64,000 bases of DNA from NCBI RefSeq assembly GCF_027571385.1, contig NZ_CP085636.1, forward strand, positions 3,286,001 to 3,350,000, read 5' to 3'. The translations under genes were made by a program, and so were the position numbers. This DNA comes from Shewanella sp. MTB7. GTDB taxonomy: Bacteria > Pseudomonadota > Gammaproteobacteria > Enterobacterales > Shewanellaceae. Positions within the stretch are counted from its first letter, which is position 1; every line of letters starts with the position of its first letter. Under the pieces are notes generated by a model, which worked only from the letters and a program-made list of their open reading frames with translations, was not told where the DNA came from and did not search any database. Positions 28,143 to 36,858 of this stretch are shown here, piece by piece.

Positions 28143-29981
28143 ATGAAACTTTCTACTATTCGGCTTGCTAAGCTATCATTGCTGATAGCCTTATCCTTAT
28201 GGGGTTCAGCATGCCAAAAAGTGCAATCAGACGAGAGCACTTCTAGCGAAGCTCAAGTGGCTGATGCAAACACCTTCATCGAACAATCCGAGCAAACCTT
28301 GAGTGAACTATCCATCGAAATTAATCGCTCTGAATGGATCTATAATAACTTCATCACTCAAGATACCGCAGCCTTATCGGCTTCTGTCGCCGAAAAGCAT
28401 ACAGCAACGTCCGTGAAACTGGCCACGTTGGCAGCAAACTACACCGATCTCCCGCTCAGCAATGATAATCTGCGTAAGCTTGGTATTTTACGCAGTGCAC
28501 TTGTATTACCCGCTCCACTTGATCCAAAGAAAAACGCAGAGTTAGCCGCAATTAGTGCTGAACTTAATGGGCTTTATGGTAAAGGTAAGTACTGCTTTGA
28601 TGATGGCCGCTGCCTGACACAACCAGAACTCTCCGCCATCATGGGAGAGTCACAGGATCCAGCGACGTTATTAGAGGTGTGGCAAGGCTGGCGCGAAATA
28701 GCTAAACCTATGCGGCCACTATTTGAAAGAGAAGTAGAGCTCGCTAACGAGGGGGCCCAAGATCTTGGCTATGCCAACCTTTCAGAGTTATGGCGTAGCC
28801 AATATGATATGAAACCGGACGAATTTTCAATTGAACTTGACAGACTCTGGGATCAAGTTAAACCCCTGTATGATTCACTACACTGCTATGTTCGCGGTGA
28901 GCTCAATGAAAAGTACGGCGATAAAATCGTCCCTAAACAGGGCGCCATACCTGCTCATTTGTTAGGTAATATGTGGGCTCAAAGTTGGGGCAATATTTAT
29001 GACCAAGTGGCACCTGAAGATGCAGATCCCGGATATGATGTGACTCAACTCCTTGCAGCCCAGAATTACGACGAAATTAAGATGGTGAAACAAGCTGAAA
29101 ATTTCTTTAGTTCATTAGGATTTGAAGTATTACCCGACACTTTCTGGGAACGTTCTTTGTTTGTTCAACCTAAAGATAGAGATGTCGTCTGCCATGCATC
29201 CGCGTGGGATCTTGATGACAAAGATGATATTCGAATTAAGATGTGTATTCAGAAGACAGCTGAAGATTTCACCGTCATCCATCACGAGTTGGGACACAAT
29301 TACTATCAACGAGCCTATAAAAACCAACCCTTTATTTTCAAAAATAGTGCTAACGATGGTTTTCATGAAGCCATAGGAGACACCATAGCCCTCTCAATTA
29401 CACCGAGTTACCTTAAACAGATTGGTTTACTTGACCAAGTCCCTGACGCATCAAAGGATATTGGCTTACTGTTAAAACAAGCGCTGGACAAGGTGGCCTT
29501 TATGCCATTTGGCTTGATGATAGATCAATGGCGCTGGAAAGTATTTAGCGGAGAGATAACACCAACTCAATACAACCAAGCCTGGTGGGAATTAAGAGAA
29601 AAATACCAAGGGGTTAAATCACCGACAAGTCGTGACGAAACCTATTTCGATCCAGGAGCTAAGTATCATGTTCCGGCCAATGTACCCTACACACGCTACT
29701 TCTTAGCTCATATTCTACAATTCCAATTCCACAAAGCGTTATGTGAAACTGCCGGCAATAAGGAACCCGTACACCGTTGCAGCATCTATGGTAATAAAGA
29801 AGCAGGTAATCAACTAAATACCATGCTTGAGATGGGACGCAGTCAACCTTGGCCAGAGGCTTTAGCCGTAGTGACTGGCAGTAAAGAGATGGATGCCACA
29901 GCTGTACTCGATTACTTCGCACCATTACAAACTTGGCTAAATGAGCAAAATGCTCAAGCAAATAGACAGTGTGGTTGGTAA
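28143..29981 (+). CDS. M2-family peptidyl-dipeptidase (ACE-like), probable lipoprotein
   Basis: Zinc dipeptidyl carboxypeptidase of 612 residues, homologous to animal angiotensin-converting enzyme. The zinc site is H381-E-L-G-H385, with E409 in EAIGDT as third ligand. Further family segments are CHASAWDL and KYHVPANVPYTRYFLAHILQFQFH, which includes the substrate-stabilising region. The N-terminus has a hydrophobic signal followed by GSACQK, so lipid attachment at that cysteine is likely, although the -3 residue is unusual for a lipobox. It probably trims peptides in the periplasm. Monocistronic, divergent from psrA. Confidence 0.93.
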   Translation: MKLSTIRLAKLSLLIALSLWGSACQKVQSDESTSSEAQVADANTFIEQSEQTLSELSIEINRSEWIYNNFITQDTAALSASVAEKHTATSVKLATLAANYTDLPLSNDNLRKLGILRSALVLPAPLDPKKNAELAAISAELNGLYGKGKYCFDDGRCLTQPELSAIMGESQDPATLLEVWQGWREIAKPMRPLFEREVELANEGAQDLGYANLSELWRSQYDMKPDEFSIELDRLWDQVKPLYDSLHCYVRGELNEKYGDKIVPKQGAIPAHLLGNMWAQSWGNIYDQVAPEDADPGYDVTQLLAAQNYDEIKMVKQAENFFSSLGFEVLPDTFWERSLFVQPKDRDVVCHASAWDLDDKDDIRIKMCIQKTAEDFTVIHHELGHNYYQRAYKNQPFIFKNSANDGFHEAIGDTIALSITPSYLKQIGLLDQVPDASKDIGLLLKQALDKVAFMPFGLMIDQWRWKVFSGEITPTQYNQAWWELREKYQGVKSPTSRDETYFDPGAKYHVPANVPYTRYFLAHILQFQFHKALCETAGNKEPVHRCSIYGNKEAGNQLNTMLEMGRSQPWPEALAVVTGSKEMDATAVLDYFAPLQTWLNEQNAQANRQCGW

Positions 29982-30351
29982 TGTTAAATTGTAATGTGTA
30001 TCAACATAATCGTTAATAGATAAAATCAATAAGCGTTAAGCATAAATTTGTTAGCGCTTTTTTTATTAACCAAATCCTCATGCTTGAACAACACACAAAG
30101 TAAAACTTATAACCTTATAAAATTCAATAAACTAAGCCGATCACATTATTACCGATGAACTAGCAATCATTTGAATTAATTTGTGTTCTCAATCACTATG
30201 ATAAAGCTAAAACACCTAACTTTTATCAGTCAAATATCCCTTAACTGCTGGTATTCTCAGTGGTTAGACACACTTTGTTAATAACTAAAACTTTAGTTCA
30301 TCATGCGCTTCTATTATAGTAACGTCAGTAATCCTTGATCTGAAACCATCA
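29982..30351. other. Intergenic region after M2 peptidase
   Basis: 370 bp. It holds the terminator at 30031-30066. The remainder is A+T-rich and has no ORF I trust. The promoter of the next gene must be here but is not obvious. Confidence 0.5.
30031..30066 (+). terminator. Terminator of M2 peptidase gene
   Basis: Stem AAGCGTTAA/TTAGCGCTT (one G-T pair) with an 11-nt loop, followed by TTTTTTATT. Confidence 0.85.
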
Positions 30352-30921
30352 ATGCCTTTTATTAAATTTACCAACACTTGTATTATTATATTCTTTTCTA
30401 TTTTATCTTCAGCCTCGGCAAGCTCAGAAGATAATGTGGCGTTAAATCAATTTTATACCCAATTTACTCAAGCTTTTGAGACGCTAGATGCTCAAAAAGT
30501 CAAAAATATCTATGCTGAAGATGCCTGTTACATTCCCGAAAGTCAAAGCAAAGAGATCACCATGGGCCGAGATAATATTATAAAAGTGTATCATGATTTT
30601 TTTGGGAAAATTAAACACAAGGAAGCACAAATAGAGGTTGATTTCAGAGTATTAGATAGACAAGTTGAAAATAATAATGCGACTGACATCGGATACTATT
30701 TGATCCGTTTTCACCCATCTTTAGATGCAGAAGAGCCTATAAGCGAATTTGCTGGTAAGTTTGTCATTGTCTCTAAAAAGAAAAAAGATGGTAAATGGTA
30801 TCTCACTGTTGATACCAACAATCGTTCTGAACCCTCTTTTTACTACGATGCAAAACCAATTCCAAACCTGTATTATGGCCATCATTTCTCCCCATTAACT
30901 ACAGCAAAGAATGACAACTGA
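30352..30921 (+). CDS. NTF2/SnoaL-like exported protein
   Basis: Protein of 189 residues with an N-terminal signal peptide (TNTCIIIFFSILSSASAS). The mature part looks like an NTF2/ketosteroid-isomerase fold: FYTQFTQAFETLDAQKVKNI, then YAEDACYIPES, then beta strands with GKFVIVSKKKKDGKWYLTVD. DUF4440-type proteins have this pattern; function is not known. Its end overlaps ychJ by 11 nt, so the two may be co-expressed. Start ATG 30352 lacks a clear ribosome site. Confidence 0.7.
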   Translation: MPFIKFTNTCIIIFFSILSSASASSEDNVALNQFYTQFTQAFETLDAQKVKNIYAEDACYIPESQSKEITMGRDNIIKVYHDFFGKIKHKEAQIEVDFRVLDRQVENNNATDIGYYLIRFHPSLDAEEPISEFAGKFVIVSKKKKDGKWYLTVDTNNRSEPSFYYDAKPIPNLYYGHHFSPLTTAKNDN

Positions 30922-31396
30922 TTTAAATATAATATGCCCTTGTGGTCAAAATATTAATAACAAGACCGCCCTATACACTCATTGCTGCGCTCCCTATCAC
31001 CAAGCAAGCGCCATTCCTGTAACCCCTGAGCAGCTAATGAGGAGTCGGTATAGCGCCTTTGTCACCCAAGAGTACGATTACTTAATCCAAACTCATCACC
31101 CTGATTTTTTAAACGGTTTAACCGTTAACCTTTTGGCCGAAAGCGAGGAGCCTCACTGGCTTTCTCTACAAATCATCTCGACCCATACTCAGGGGATATC
31201 TGGCCAAGTCTGTTTCCAAGCTTGGTACCGTGATACAAGTGGTCTTGATGCAATTAATGAGTGTTCACAATTTGTTTGCGAAGATGGCAAATGGTTCTAT
31301 ACACAAGGGAAACAAAAAGCAGCCGTTTACCCTAAAAGAAATGAAGTATGTTTATGTAACAGCGGGAAAAAATATAAACAGTGCTGCCTTGTTTAA
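30911..31396 (+). CDS. ychJ: YchJ family (UPF0225) SEC-C protein
   Basis: Protein of 161 residues. It begins with a cysteine motif CPCGQNINNKTALYTHCC, followed by the PEQLMRSRYSAFV segment diagnostic of YchJ, and ends in a SEC-C zinc motif CLCNSGKKYKQCC. SEC-C motifs bind zinc and mediate protein contacts; the cellular role of YchJ is not settled. It overlaps the preceding NTF2-like gene by 11 nt. Confidence 0.9.
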   Translation: MTTDLNIICPCGQNINNKTALYTHCCAPYHQASAIPVTPEQLMRSRYSAFVTQEYDYLIQTHHPDFLNGLTVNLLAESEEPHWLSLQIISTHTQGISGQVCFQAWYRDTSGLDAINECSQFVCEDGKWFYTQGKQKAAVYPKRNEVCLCNSGKKYKQCCLV

Positions 31397-31577
31397 CATC
31401 GCAGTTTACCACTCTCCTATCAATGATCACACTCAAGTGAGTAAGCGATTCAGCTTACTCAAGATTTTATGCAACTATTTATCTCTGTTAACTATCGAAA
31501 CAATATAAGATGATGGCAGGCGATTAAAAACAATGACTCGCTCCCATTCAATGACCAAGTAGTCAACGATTATGAAC

Positions 31578-31880
31578 TTAAATACCGTTCTCTAGCTGAA
31601 AAATCATTTTTTCAGCACTGTACGCAAAACTAATATTTAAGGTCACTATTTCATTTTCAACCTTTATTACACTTTCAACACCATCAAAGCGGGCTTTTGC
31701 CTTTACAGAAATGACTTCTGCTTCAGCCTGCGCTTCGGAACCTGTAAATGAGACCGTTAGCAGTGTGTCATGTTCATCAATCACGGCACCTATGTCTGCA
31801 TAACTGCCACAGTCAGTACAAGTATCATTAACTAACGCTGATTGAGATTCTTTAATGTTTTTCATTATCTGTTTATCCAT
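31578..31880 (-). CDS. DUF406 family protein (YfcZ/YiiS-like)
   Basis: Small cytoplasmic protein of 100 residues. CTDCGSYADIGAVID at the start, the acidic helix EAQAEAEVISVKAKARFDGVE, and the end FAYSAEKMIFQL match the YfcZ/YiiS family as I recall it. Function is unknown. An internal ATG five codons in is an alternative start; neither has a strong ribosome site. It is isolated, convergent with ychJ. Confidence 0.8.
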   Translation of the reverse strand: MDKQIMKNIKESQSALVNDTCTDCGSYADIGAVIDEHDTLLTVSFTGSEAQAEAEVISVKAKARFDGVESVIKVENEIVTLNISFAYSAEKMIFQLENGI

Positions 31881-31969
31881 GAATTTACGTATTTAAGCAT
31901 TATACGCTATTCACGCTTAAGCTTTGTATCAATAAGCTTAAGGTAAATCACAAAATGAAACATGAGTTA

Positions 31970-32233
31970 TACCAATCAGTATAAGAAAGTGATCTACTCA
32001 GTGTGGCTTTTGGCAAGCTAATTCAAGGCGAATGGATGACGGAATGGTTATTCCCTTGTGAGTTCATTCAACGCAGAAGTAGGTAGCCAAAAACACACCC
32101 AAAGGGCGAGTTTTAGCGCTTCTGATGCTGTGTTAACGAGCTTAAACGTAGAACAACTATGCTTCTCACTCGTTGCCTTACCTCAGAAGCGCTAAAATCT
32201 CGCTGAGCGATCACATCTTTATACTGATTGGTA
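31970..32233. mobile_element. MITE-like element, 264 bp, no ORF
   Basis: Near-perfect terminal inverted repeats of about 25 bp: TACCAATCAGTATAAGAAAG then TGATC on the left, mirrored by GATCA...GATTGGTA on the right with three mismatches. A 3-bp TTA duplication flanks it (31967-31969 and 32234-32236). An internal inverted repeat (GCGAG-TTTTAGCGCTTCTG and its complement near 32185) could fold. It encodes no transposase, so it would need one in trans. Its right end is 6 bp from the stop codon of the next gene. Confidence 0.8.
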
Positions 32234-32239
32234 TTAATA

Positions 32240-32731
32240 CTACACTAGGGCACGACTCATCTGCCGTTGCTGATCTAATTGATCAACAAAGTGGCTATTT
32301 AGCGAGTCATAAATCTCTGACTTAGCTGTGCCATTGTATTTCTGTCTTGTTAAATAGTCACAATTAGCTAAAACCTTCTGCATCGAAGCTGACTTATTGC
32401 CTCTGATCACTAATGCTTCCGGCGATAATGCTTCTAATAATTGAAATGCCCTAGCGCCATTTTGTACAAACACAATACTATTATCTCTCGGCAGTGGCTG
32501 AACGGTTAAATCATTAACTAGCACTTGTTTCTCTGGTAATTCAAACTTAGCACGCAGTGCTATCTCAGGATCAATGGCATCGCCTTGCAATTGAAATTGA
32601 GCCATGTCTCGGGCATCGGAAGATAAAAGAGCCAGTAAAAGAGCAAACTCTCCTCGCCTGTCATTATCGATAGCATGATTAAGACGAGTCCCCAGTTGTG
32701 ACTCATTGATTAAGACAGCACTTGGTCGCAT
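32240..32731 (-). CDS. VC2046/SO_2500 family protein
   Basis: Conserved hypothetical protein of 163 residues. QLGTRLNHAIDNDRRGEFALLLALLSSDARD near the N-terminus is what I remember of the gammaproteobacterial VC2046 family. The position downstream of the hexR-pykA-fadE region also fits SO_2500. No catalytic motif or membrane segment is evident and no function is known. The MITE-like element abuts its 3' end. Start ATG 32731. Confidence 0.65.
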   Translation of the reverse strand: MRPSAVLINESQLGTRLNHAIDNDRRGEFALLLALLSSDARDMAQFQLQGDAIDPEIALRAKFELPEKQVLVNDLTVQPLPRDNSIVFVQNGARAFQLLEALSPEALVIRGNKSASMQKVLANCDYLTRQKYNGTAKSEIYDSLNSHFVDQLDQQRQMSRALV

Positions 32732-32856
32732 AAAAAAACATCACCAAAACAACTCGTTGATAGTTAATCGACCACTTGATACATAACTTTAGAAATTAAT
32801 TAAAATAGGGTCTTTACAGTATCACCGTTTGTGACTATTATTGCCGCCGCAAGTGA

Positions 32857-32941
32857 GGAGGGGTTCCCGAGTGGCCAAAGGGATCAGACTGTAAATCTGA
32901 CGGCTCAGCCTTCGAAGGTTCGAATCCTTCTCCCTCCACCA
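32857..32941 (+). tRNA. tRNA-Tyr(GTA), copy 1
   Basis: 85 nt with encoded CCA. Class II tRNA with a long variable arm; anticodon GTA in the loop ACTGTAAATC. First of four identical copies. TTCGAATCC T-loop is intact. Confidence 0.97.
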
Positions 32942-32988
32942 TTTGCATAAAAGTGTTACAAGTAAAAGTGATAATAAAGATTATTCGT

Positions 32989-33073
32989 GGAGGGGTTCCC
33001 GAGTGGCCAAAGGGATCAGACTGTAAATCTGACGGCTCAGCCTTCGAAGGTTCGAATCCTTCTCCCTCCACCA
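32989..33073 (+). tRNA. tRNA-Tyr(GTA), copy 2
   Basis: Identical to copy 1, 47 bp downstream of it. CCA encoded. Confidence 0.97.
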
Positions 33074-33140
33074 TCTTTAATCTTTCGATTCATGAATGAT
33101 AGAAAAAGCTGTACGTTACAAAAAAATAATAGGTAAATGT

Positions 33141-33225
33141 GGAGGGGTTCCCGAGTGGCCAAAGGGATCAGACTGTAAATCTGACGGCTCAGCCTTCGAA
33201 GGTTCGAATCCTTCTCCCTCCACCA
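33141..33225 (+). tRNA. tRNA-Tyr(GTA), copy 3
   Basis: Identical to copy 1, 67 bp after copy 2. CCA encoded. Confidence 0.97.
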
Positions 33226-33307
33226 CCTCTTATTTCAGCAACACCCTAGTGTTGTATAGTGTTATACCGTTTAAATTTACACCGTAAAAATAAGTAATAG
33301 AAAATGT

Positions 33308-33392
33308 GGAGGGGTTCCCGAGTGGCCAAAGGGATCAGACTGTAAATCTGACGGCTCAGCCTTCGAAGGTTCGAATCCTTCTCCCTCCACCA
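33308..33392 (+). tRNA. tRNA-Tyr(GTA), copy 4
   Basis: Identical to copy 1, 82 bp after copy 3. CCA encoded. Spacers between copies differ from each other except for a short TGT before each gene from copy 3 on. Confidence 0.97.
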
Positions 33393-33564
33393 CTTTCTAT
33401 AATTTAACTTCATTTTCTGCATGACAAAAGCCACTCATAAAACCTACTAGTATTTATTGTCCTACTTATTCTTCTCATTGAAAACGTAAAAATCCAGCTT
33501 TCTCTTCCTACCTAAATTCTTATTCGTTACTATCAAGATAACTCCATCTAGTTATAAGAAAAAT

Positions 33565-34626
33565 ATGACGAATTCTTGGGTCAACAAGGCGATCGAAAAA
33601 ATTGAATCCGACTATCAACGCAGTGCAGATACGCATTTAATTAAACTCGATATTCCTCTGCTAACAGGCATCGATATCTATCTCAAAGATGAGAGCACTC
33701 ATCCTACTGGCAGCCTTAAGCACAGACTTGCACGTTCACTATTTCTTTATGGTCTGTGTAACGGCTGGATTAAAGAGGGAACGACAATTATTGAGTCCTC
33801 TTCTGGCAGTACTGCCGTTTCTGAAGCCTATTTTGCGCGATTACTCGGCCTGCCCTTTATTGCTGTCATGCCTAAAACAACGGCGAAGAAGAAAATCCAA
33901 CAAATAGAATTTTATGGTGGCAGCTGTCACTTTGTCGATCATTCCAATGAAATCTATGCCGCCTCAGAAAAGCTTGCAACTCAGCTCAATGGCCATTACA
34001 TGGATCAGTTCACCTATGCCGAACGCGCGACTGATTGGCGAGGTAATAACAATATTGCCAACTCTATTTTCGAACAGATGACGTTAGAGCCCCACCCTAT
34101 TCCAACGTGGATCGTCATGGGTCCTGGCACCGGAGGCACATCGGCGACAATTGGTCGTTATATACGATATCAACAGCTCGAAACTCAACTTTGTGTTGTT
34201 GACCCTGAACATTCCGTATTTTATGACTATTTTACCACAGGGGATAAAACACTGACTTCTTGTCATGGCAGTAAAATAGAAGGCATAGGCAGGCCAAGGG
34301 TTGAGCCATCATTTATTCCAGGGGTCATTGACCATATGGAAAAGATCCCAGACGCAGCATCTGTCGCAACCATATATTGGTTAGAAAAACTGATAGGAAG
34401 AAAAGCTGGGCCTTCGACAGGCACAAACCTTTATGGGGTATTGAACATCGCCTCCGAGATGCTAGCGAAAGGTGAACAAGGTTCTATCGTAACCCTTTTA
34501 TGTGATTCAGGAGAGCGCTATTTAGACAGTTACTACGACCCGATTTGGGTTAACAATAATATTGGGGATTTAACAAAATATGAGGCTAAACTGACACAAT
34601 TTAGCCTTACAGGCAGCTTATCTTGA
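33565..34626 (+). CDS. PLP-dependent cysteine synthase-family protein (Cds1-like)
   Basis: Fold-type II PLP enzyme of 353 residues. The PLP lysine is K52 in DESTHPTGSLKHR; SSSGSTAVSEAYFARLLG is the substrate loop, and GPGTGGTSATIGRY binds the phosphate. This divergent branch resembles mycobacterial Cds1, reported as a cysteine desulfhydrase releasing sulfide and pyruvate. Cysteine or cystathionine synthase activity remains possible. Start ATG 33565 follows AAGAAAAAT, a poor ribosome site. Convergent with queE. Confidence 0.8.
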   Translation: MTNSWVNKAIEKIESDYQRSADTHLIKLDIPLLTGIDIYLKDESTHPTGSLKHRLARSLFLYGLCNGWIKEGTTIIESSSGSTAVSEAYFARLLGLPFIAVMPKTTAKKKIQQIEFYGGSCHFVDHSNEIYAASEKLATQLNGHYMDQFTYAERATDWRGNNNIANSIFEQMTLEPHPIPTWIVMGPGTGGTSATIGRYIRYQQLETQLCVVDPEHSVFYDYFTTGDKTLTSCHGSKIEGIGRPRVEPSFIPGVIDHMEKIPDAASVATIYWLEKLIGRKAGPSTGTNLYGVLNIASEMLAKGEQGSIVTLLCDSGERYLDSYYDPIWVNNNIGDLTKYEAKLTQFSLTGSLS

Positions 34627-34629
34627 ATG

Positions 34630-34658
34630 CGATTAACTTAAAACGAATAAGTTAATCG
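34630..34658. terminator. Stem-loop between convergent Cds1-like gene and queE
   Basis: Perfect 10-bp stem CGATTAACTT/AAGTTAATCG with a 9-nt loop. It includes the queE stop codon. No T-tract, so termination is uncertain. Confidence 0.4.
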
Positions 34659-35320
34659 ATATCTAGATATTTGTGGGTTTGTATCGAGAGGCGCCAATTA
34701 CGTTCGATACAAACTCGCATTGCCAGTTCAGTTGCGCGGTCTTTCTGGCTTATCGGTTGTAAGCAGATGGTTTTACCTGCCACATCTATATCATGCAACA
34801 ACACATCTAGATCGTCAATGTGCGCTTGGGTTGCCACTGGATGCTTAATCTCATTGGCGCGATTCAGTGCTTGAGATAATACAATCAGACCAGCCTTCAT
34901 CTTCAGTTTAGGTGAAACCGTCACCCAGGTTTTATCCGAACACAGCACATCAAACGTGCCACTGGTTTCGATTTGTGTCGAGTAACCTGCACTATTTAAC
35001 TCAACGGTCATGGCCGTTAGGTCATGTAAACACGGCTCTCCACCTGTTATCACAATATGTGATGCGGTGAATCCCTTCTGCTTCATAAAGTGAATCAATT
35101 CTGAAGTCGTGAGCTCTGACCAGCGTCCAACGGTGCCATCCACTTGGATCACAAGCTCAGGTTTAACACGGTTAGTTTCGAGTCGATCCCAAGTATGTTT
35201 AGTATCACACCAGCTGCAGCCAACTGGACATCCTTGCAGGCGTACAAAAATGGCGGGCACACCAGTATAAAAACCTTCGCCTTGGATTGTCTCAAAAACT
35301 TCATTAACCGGATACTTCAT
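34652..35320 (-). CDS. queE: 7-carboxy-7-deazaguanine synthase
   Basis: Radical SAM enzyme of 222 residues in queuosine (and preQ0) synthesis; converts carboxytetrahydropterin to 7-carboxy-7-deazaguanine. The cluster motif is CPVGCSWC after NEVFETIQGEGFYTG. SHIVITGGEPCLHDL contacts SAM. The frame is open to 35332 (TTG), but ATG 35320 has GAGG 6 nt upstream. Divergent from queC, which uses its product. Confidence 0.94.
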   Translation of the reverse strand: MKYPVNEVFETIQGEGFYTGVPAIFVRLQGCPVGCSWCDTKHTWDRLETNRVKPELVIQVDGTVGRWSELTTSELIHFMKQKGFTASHIVITGGEPCLHDLTAMTVELNSAGYSTQIETSGTFDVLCSDKTWVTVSPKLKMKAGLIVLSQALNRANEIKHPVATQAHIDDLDVLLHDIDVAGKTICLQPISQKDRATELAMRVCIERNWRLSIQTHKYLDID

Positions 35321-35496
35321 GCTGAACCTCAAATAGATTGGGCGGCATTTATAATTGATTTTTATCCGACAGGCAAGCCTAACCTGTGCCAGATAAGTGC
35401 AAAATCAATAACTCAGTGATATTTTTATGTTTGATCATTTGCAAGCTAAGCCACGTCCGTTAAAATGACAGCTGTTTATTTCAGTAAGTGATCATT

Positions 35497-36198
35497 ATGT
35501 CAAAAGCGGTATCTAAAGCGGTAATAGTATTTAGCGGTGGACAAGACTCAACCACCTGTCTTATTCAGGCCCTCACACAATATGATGAAGTTCACGGGAT
35601 CACCTTTGATTACGGGCAACGTCATAGCCAAGAGATCGAAGTTGCTGAGAAGCTCGGTAAGCAACTTGGACTGACGAGTCATAAAACTCTCGATGTTTCT
35701 ATGCTAAATGAGCTCGCTATCTCAGCCCTTACACGTGACTCTATTCAAGTCTCAAATGAGCTGATGGAGAATGGTTTACCCAATACGTTTGTCCCTGGCC
35801 GTAATATCCTGTTTTTAACCCTTGCGGGTATTTTTGCCTATCAACTGGGCGCTGATACCGTGATCACTGGTGTGTGTGAAACCGATTTTTCAGGCTATCC
35901 CGATTGTCGCAATGATTTTGTCAAAGCGATGCAATCTGCATTAGTACAAGGAATGGATAGACCTTTGACCTTGTCGACGCCATTAATGTGGCTTAATAAA
36001 GCTGAGACATGGGCACTGGCTGACAAATATCAAAGTTTAAGCCTAGTGAGAGATGAAACCTTAACCTGTTATAACGGCATGATAGGCACAGGGTGTGGTA
36101 CCTGTCCCGCTTGTTTACTGAGGCAAAAAGGCTTAGATGACTATTGCAACAACAAAGAGCAAGTACAAGTTGACTTGGCTGCTAAATGTCAAAGCTAA
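35497..36198 (+). CDS. queC: 7-cyano-7-deazaguanine (preQ0) synthase
   Basis: ATP-dependent enzyme of 233 residues that turns 7-carboxy-7-deazaguanine into preQ0. The PP-loop is [11 protein letters not shown]. The zinc cysteines are in [12 protein letters not shown] plus an upstream cysteine in the CNG segment. A GTG at 35488 is in frame, but ATG 35497 gives a normal N-terminus and better spacing from the AAGTGA sequence. The 3' end overlaps rrtA by 13 nt. The tRNA products of this pathway are those with GUN anticodons, including the tRNA-Tyr and tRNA-Asn arrays nearby. Confidence 0.95.
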   Translation: MSKAVSKAVIVFSGGQDSTTCLIQALTQYDEVHGITFDYGQRHSQEIEVAEKLGKQLGLTSHKTLDVSMLNELAISALTRDSIQVSNELMENGLPNTFVPGRNILFLTLAGIFAYQLGADTVITGVCETDFSGYPDCRNDFVKAMQSALVQGMDRPLTLSTPLMWLNKAETWALADKYQSLSLVRDETLTCYNGMIGTGCGTCPACLLRQKGLDDYCNNKEQVQVDLAAKCQS

Positions 36199-36806
36199 CA
36201 TCACTATTTGGCAAGAGTTGGCCGGTTATCGCGCTGATCTCACTCAGCGCTATTCTCCTATACTATGCCAACCTTGATAGCTTACTGGCATACCGTCGAA
36301 ATGAGATTGGGCTAGGCGAGTATTGGCGACTTTTTACTGGTAACCTTCTACATACCAATGTTTGGCACCTCGTCATGAATTTAGCCGGGCTTTGGGTCAT
36401 AATGCTGCTTCATCAGCAATACTATCGCTCCGTGGGTTTTTCCTTCCTTTTTGTCGCGCTATGTGGGCTACAAGGAATAGGACTTTACCTTTTTTATCCC
36501 GGGCTATTGGGTTATGTCGGTTTAAGCGGCATGCTGCATGGTTTATTTACCTATGGTGCGCTCAAAGACATCAGTGTTGGCATGCGTTCTGGGTATCTAT
36601 TGCTTATCGGCGTGATAGTGAAAGTCGGTTACGAGCAGTGGTTTGGGGCAAGTGAGCAAGTTACCGAGATGATTGGAGCACGCGTTGCAACTGAAGCACA
36701 CCTAATTGGCGTTGTGACCGGAATTATACTTTTCACTTGCGTCACTCTTTATCAAACCTATTTATCAAGTTTCTTTAGTAAAAAAGGACATAAAAAAGCG
36801 GAGTGA
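36186..36806 (+). CDS. rrtA: Rhombosortase (rhomboid-family intramembrane protease)
   Basis: Membrane protein of 206 residues with about six helices. The catalytic serine lies in [10 protein letters not shown] and the histidine in [12 protein letters not shown], the rhomboid dyad. [18 protein letters not shown] is the conserved rhombosortase HxxxN helix region. Rhombosortases cleave and help anchor or secrete proteins with a GlyGly-CTERM tail, common in Shewanella and Vibrio. None of the proteins in this window carries an obvious GlyGly-CTERM tail. Overlaps queC by 13 nt, so probably translationally coupled, and its stop codon is in the loop of the terminator. Confidence 0.85.
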   Translation: MSKLTSLFGKSWPVIALISLSAILLYYANLDSLLAYRRNEIGLGEYWRLFTGNLLHTNVWHLVMNLAGLWVIMLLHQQYYRSVGFSFLFVALCGLQGIGLYLFYPGLLGYVGLSGMLHGLFTYGALKDISVGMRSGYLLLIGVIVKVGYEQWFGASEQVTEMIGARVATEAHLIGVVTGIILFTCVTLYQTYLSSFFSKKGHKKAE

Positions 36807-36819
36807 ACTCCGCTATTTT
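36797..36819. terminator. Bidirectional terminator, rrtA/uvrB
   Basis: AGCGGAG-TGAA-CTCCGCT stem-loop with A-run and T-run flanks. The rrtA stop TGA lies in the loop. On the other strand it ends uvrB 45 nt past its stop, followed by TTTTTT. Confidence 0.88.
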
Positions 36820-36858
36820 TAAAACTGATCACTAGTGATTCAACAGCTTAATTTAGGA

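Noticed and set aside
32838-33434. Open reading frames through the tRNA-Tyr array, including repeated EGFEPSKAEPSDLQSDPFG
   Set aside because: They are translations of the four identical tRNA genes and carry no independent coding signal.
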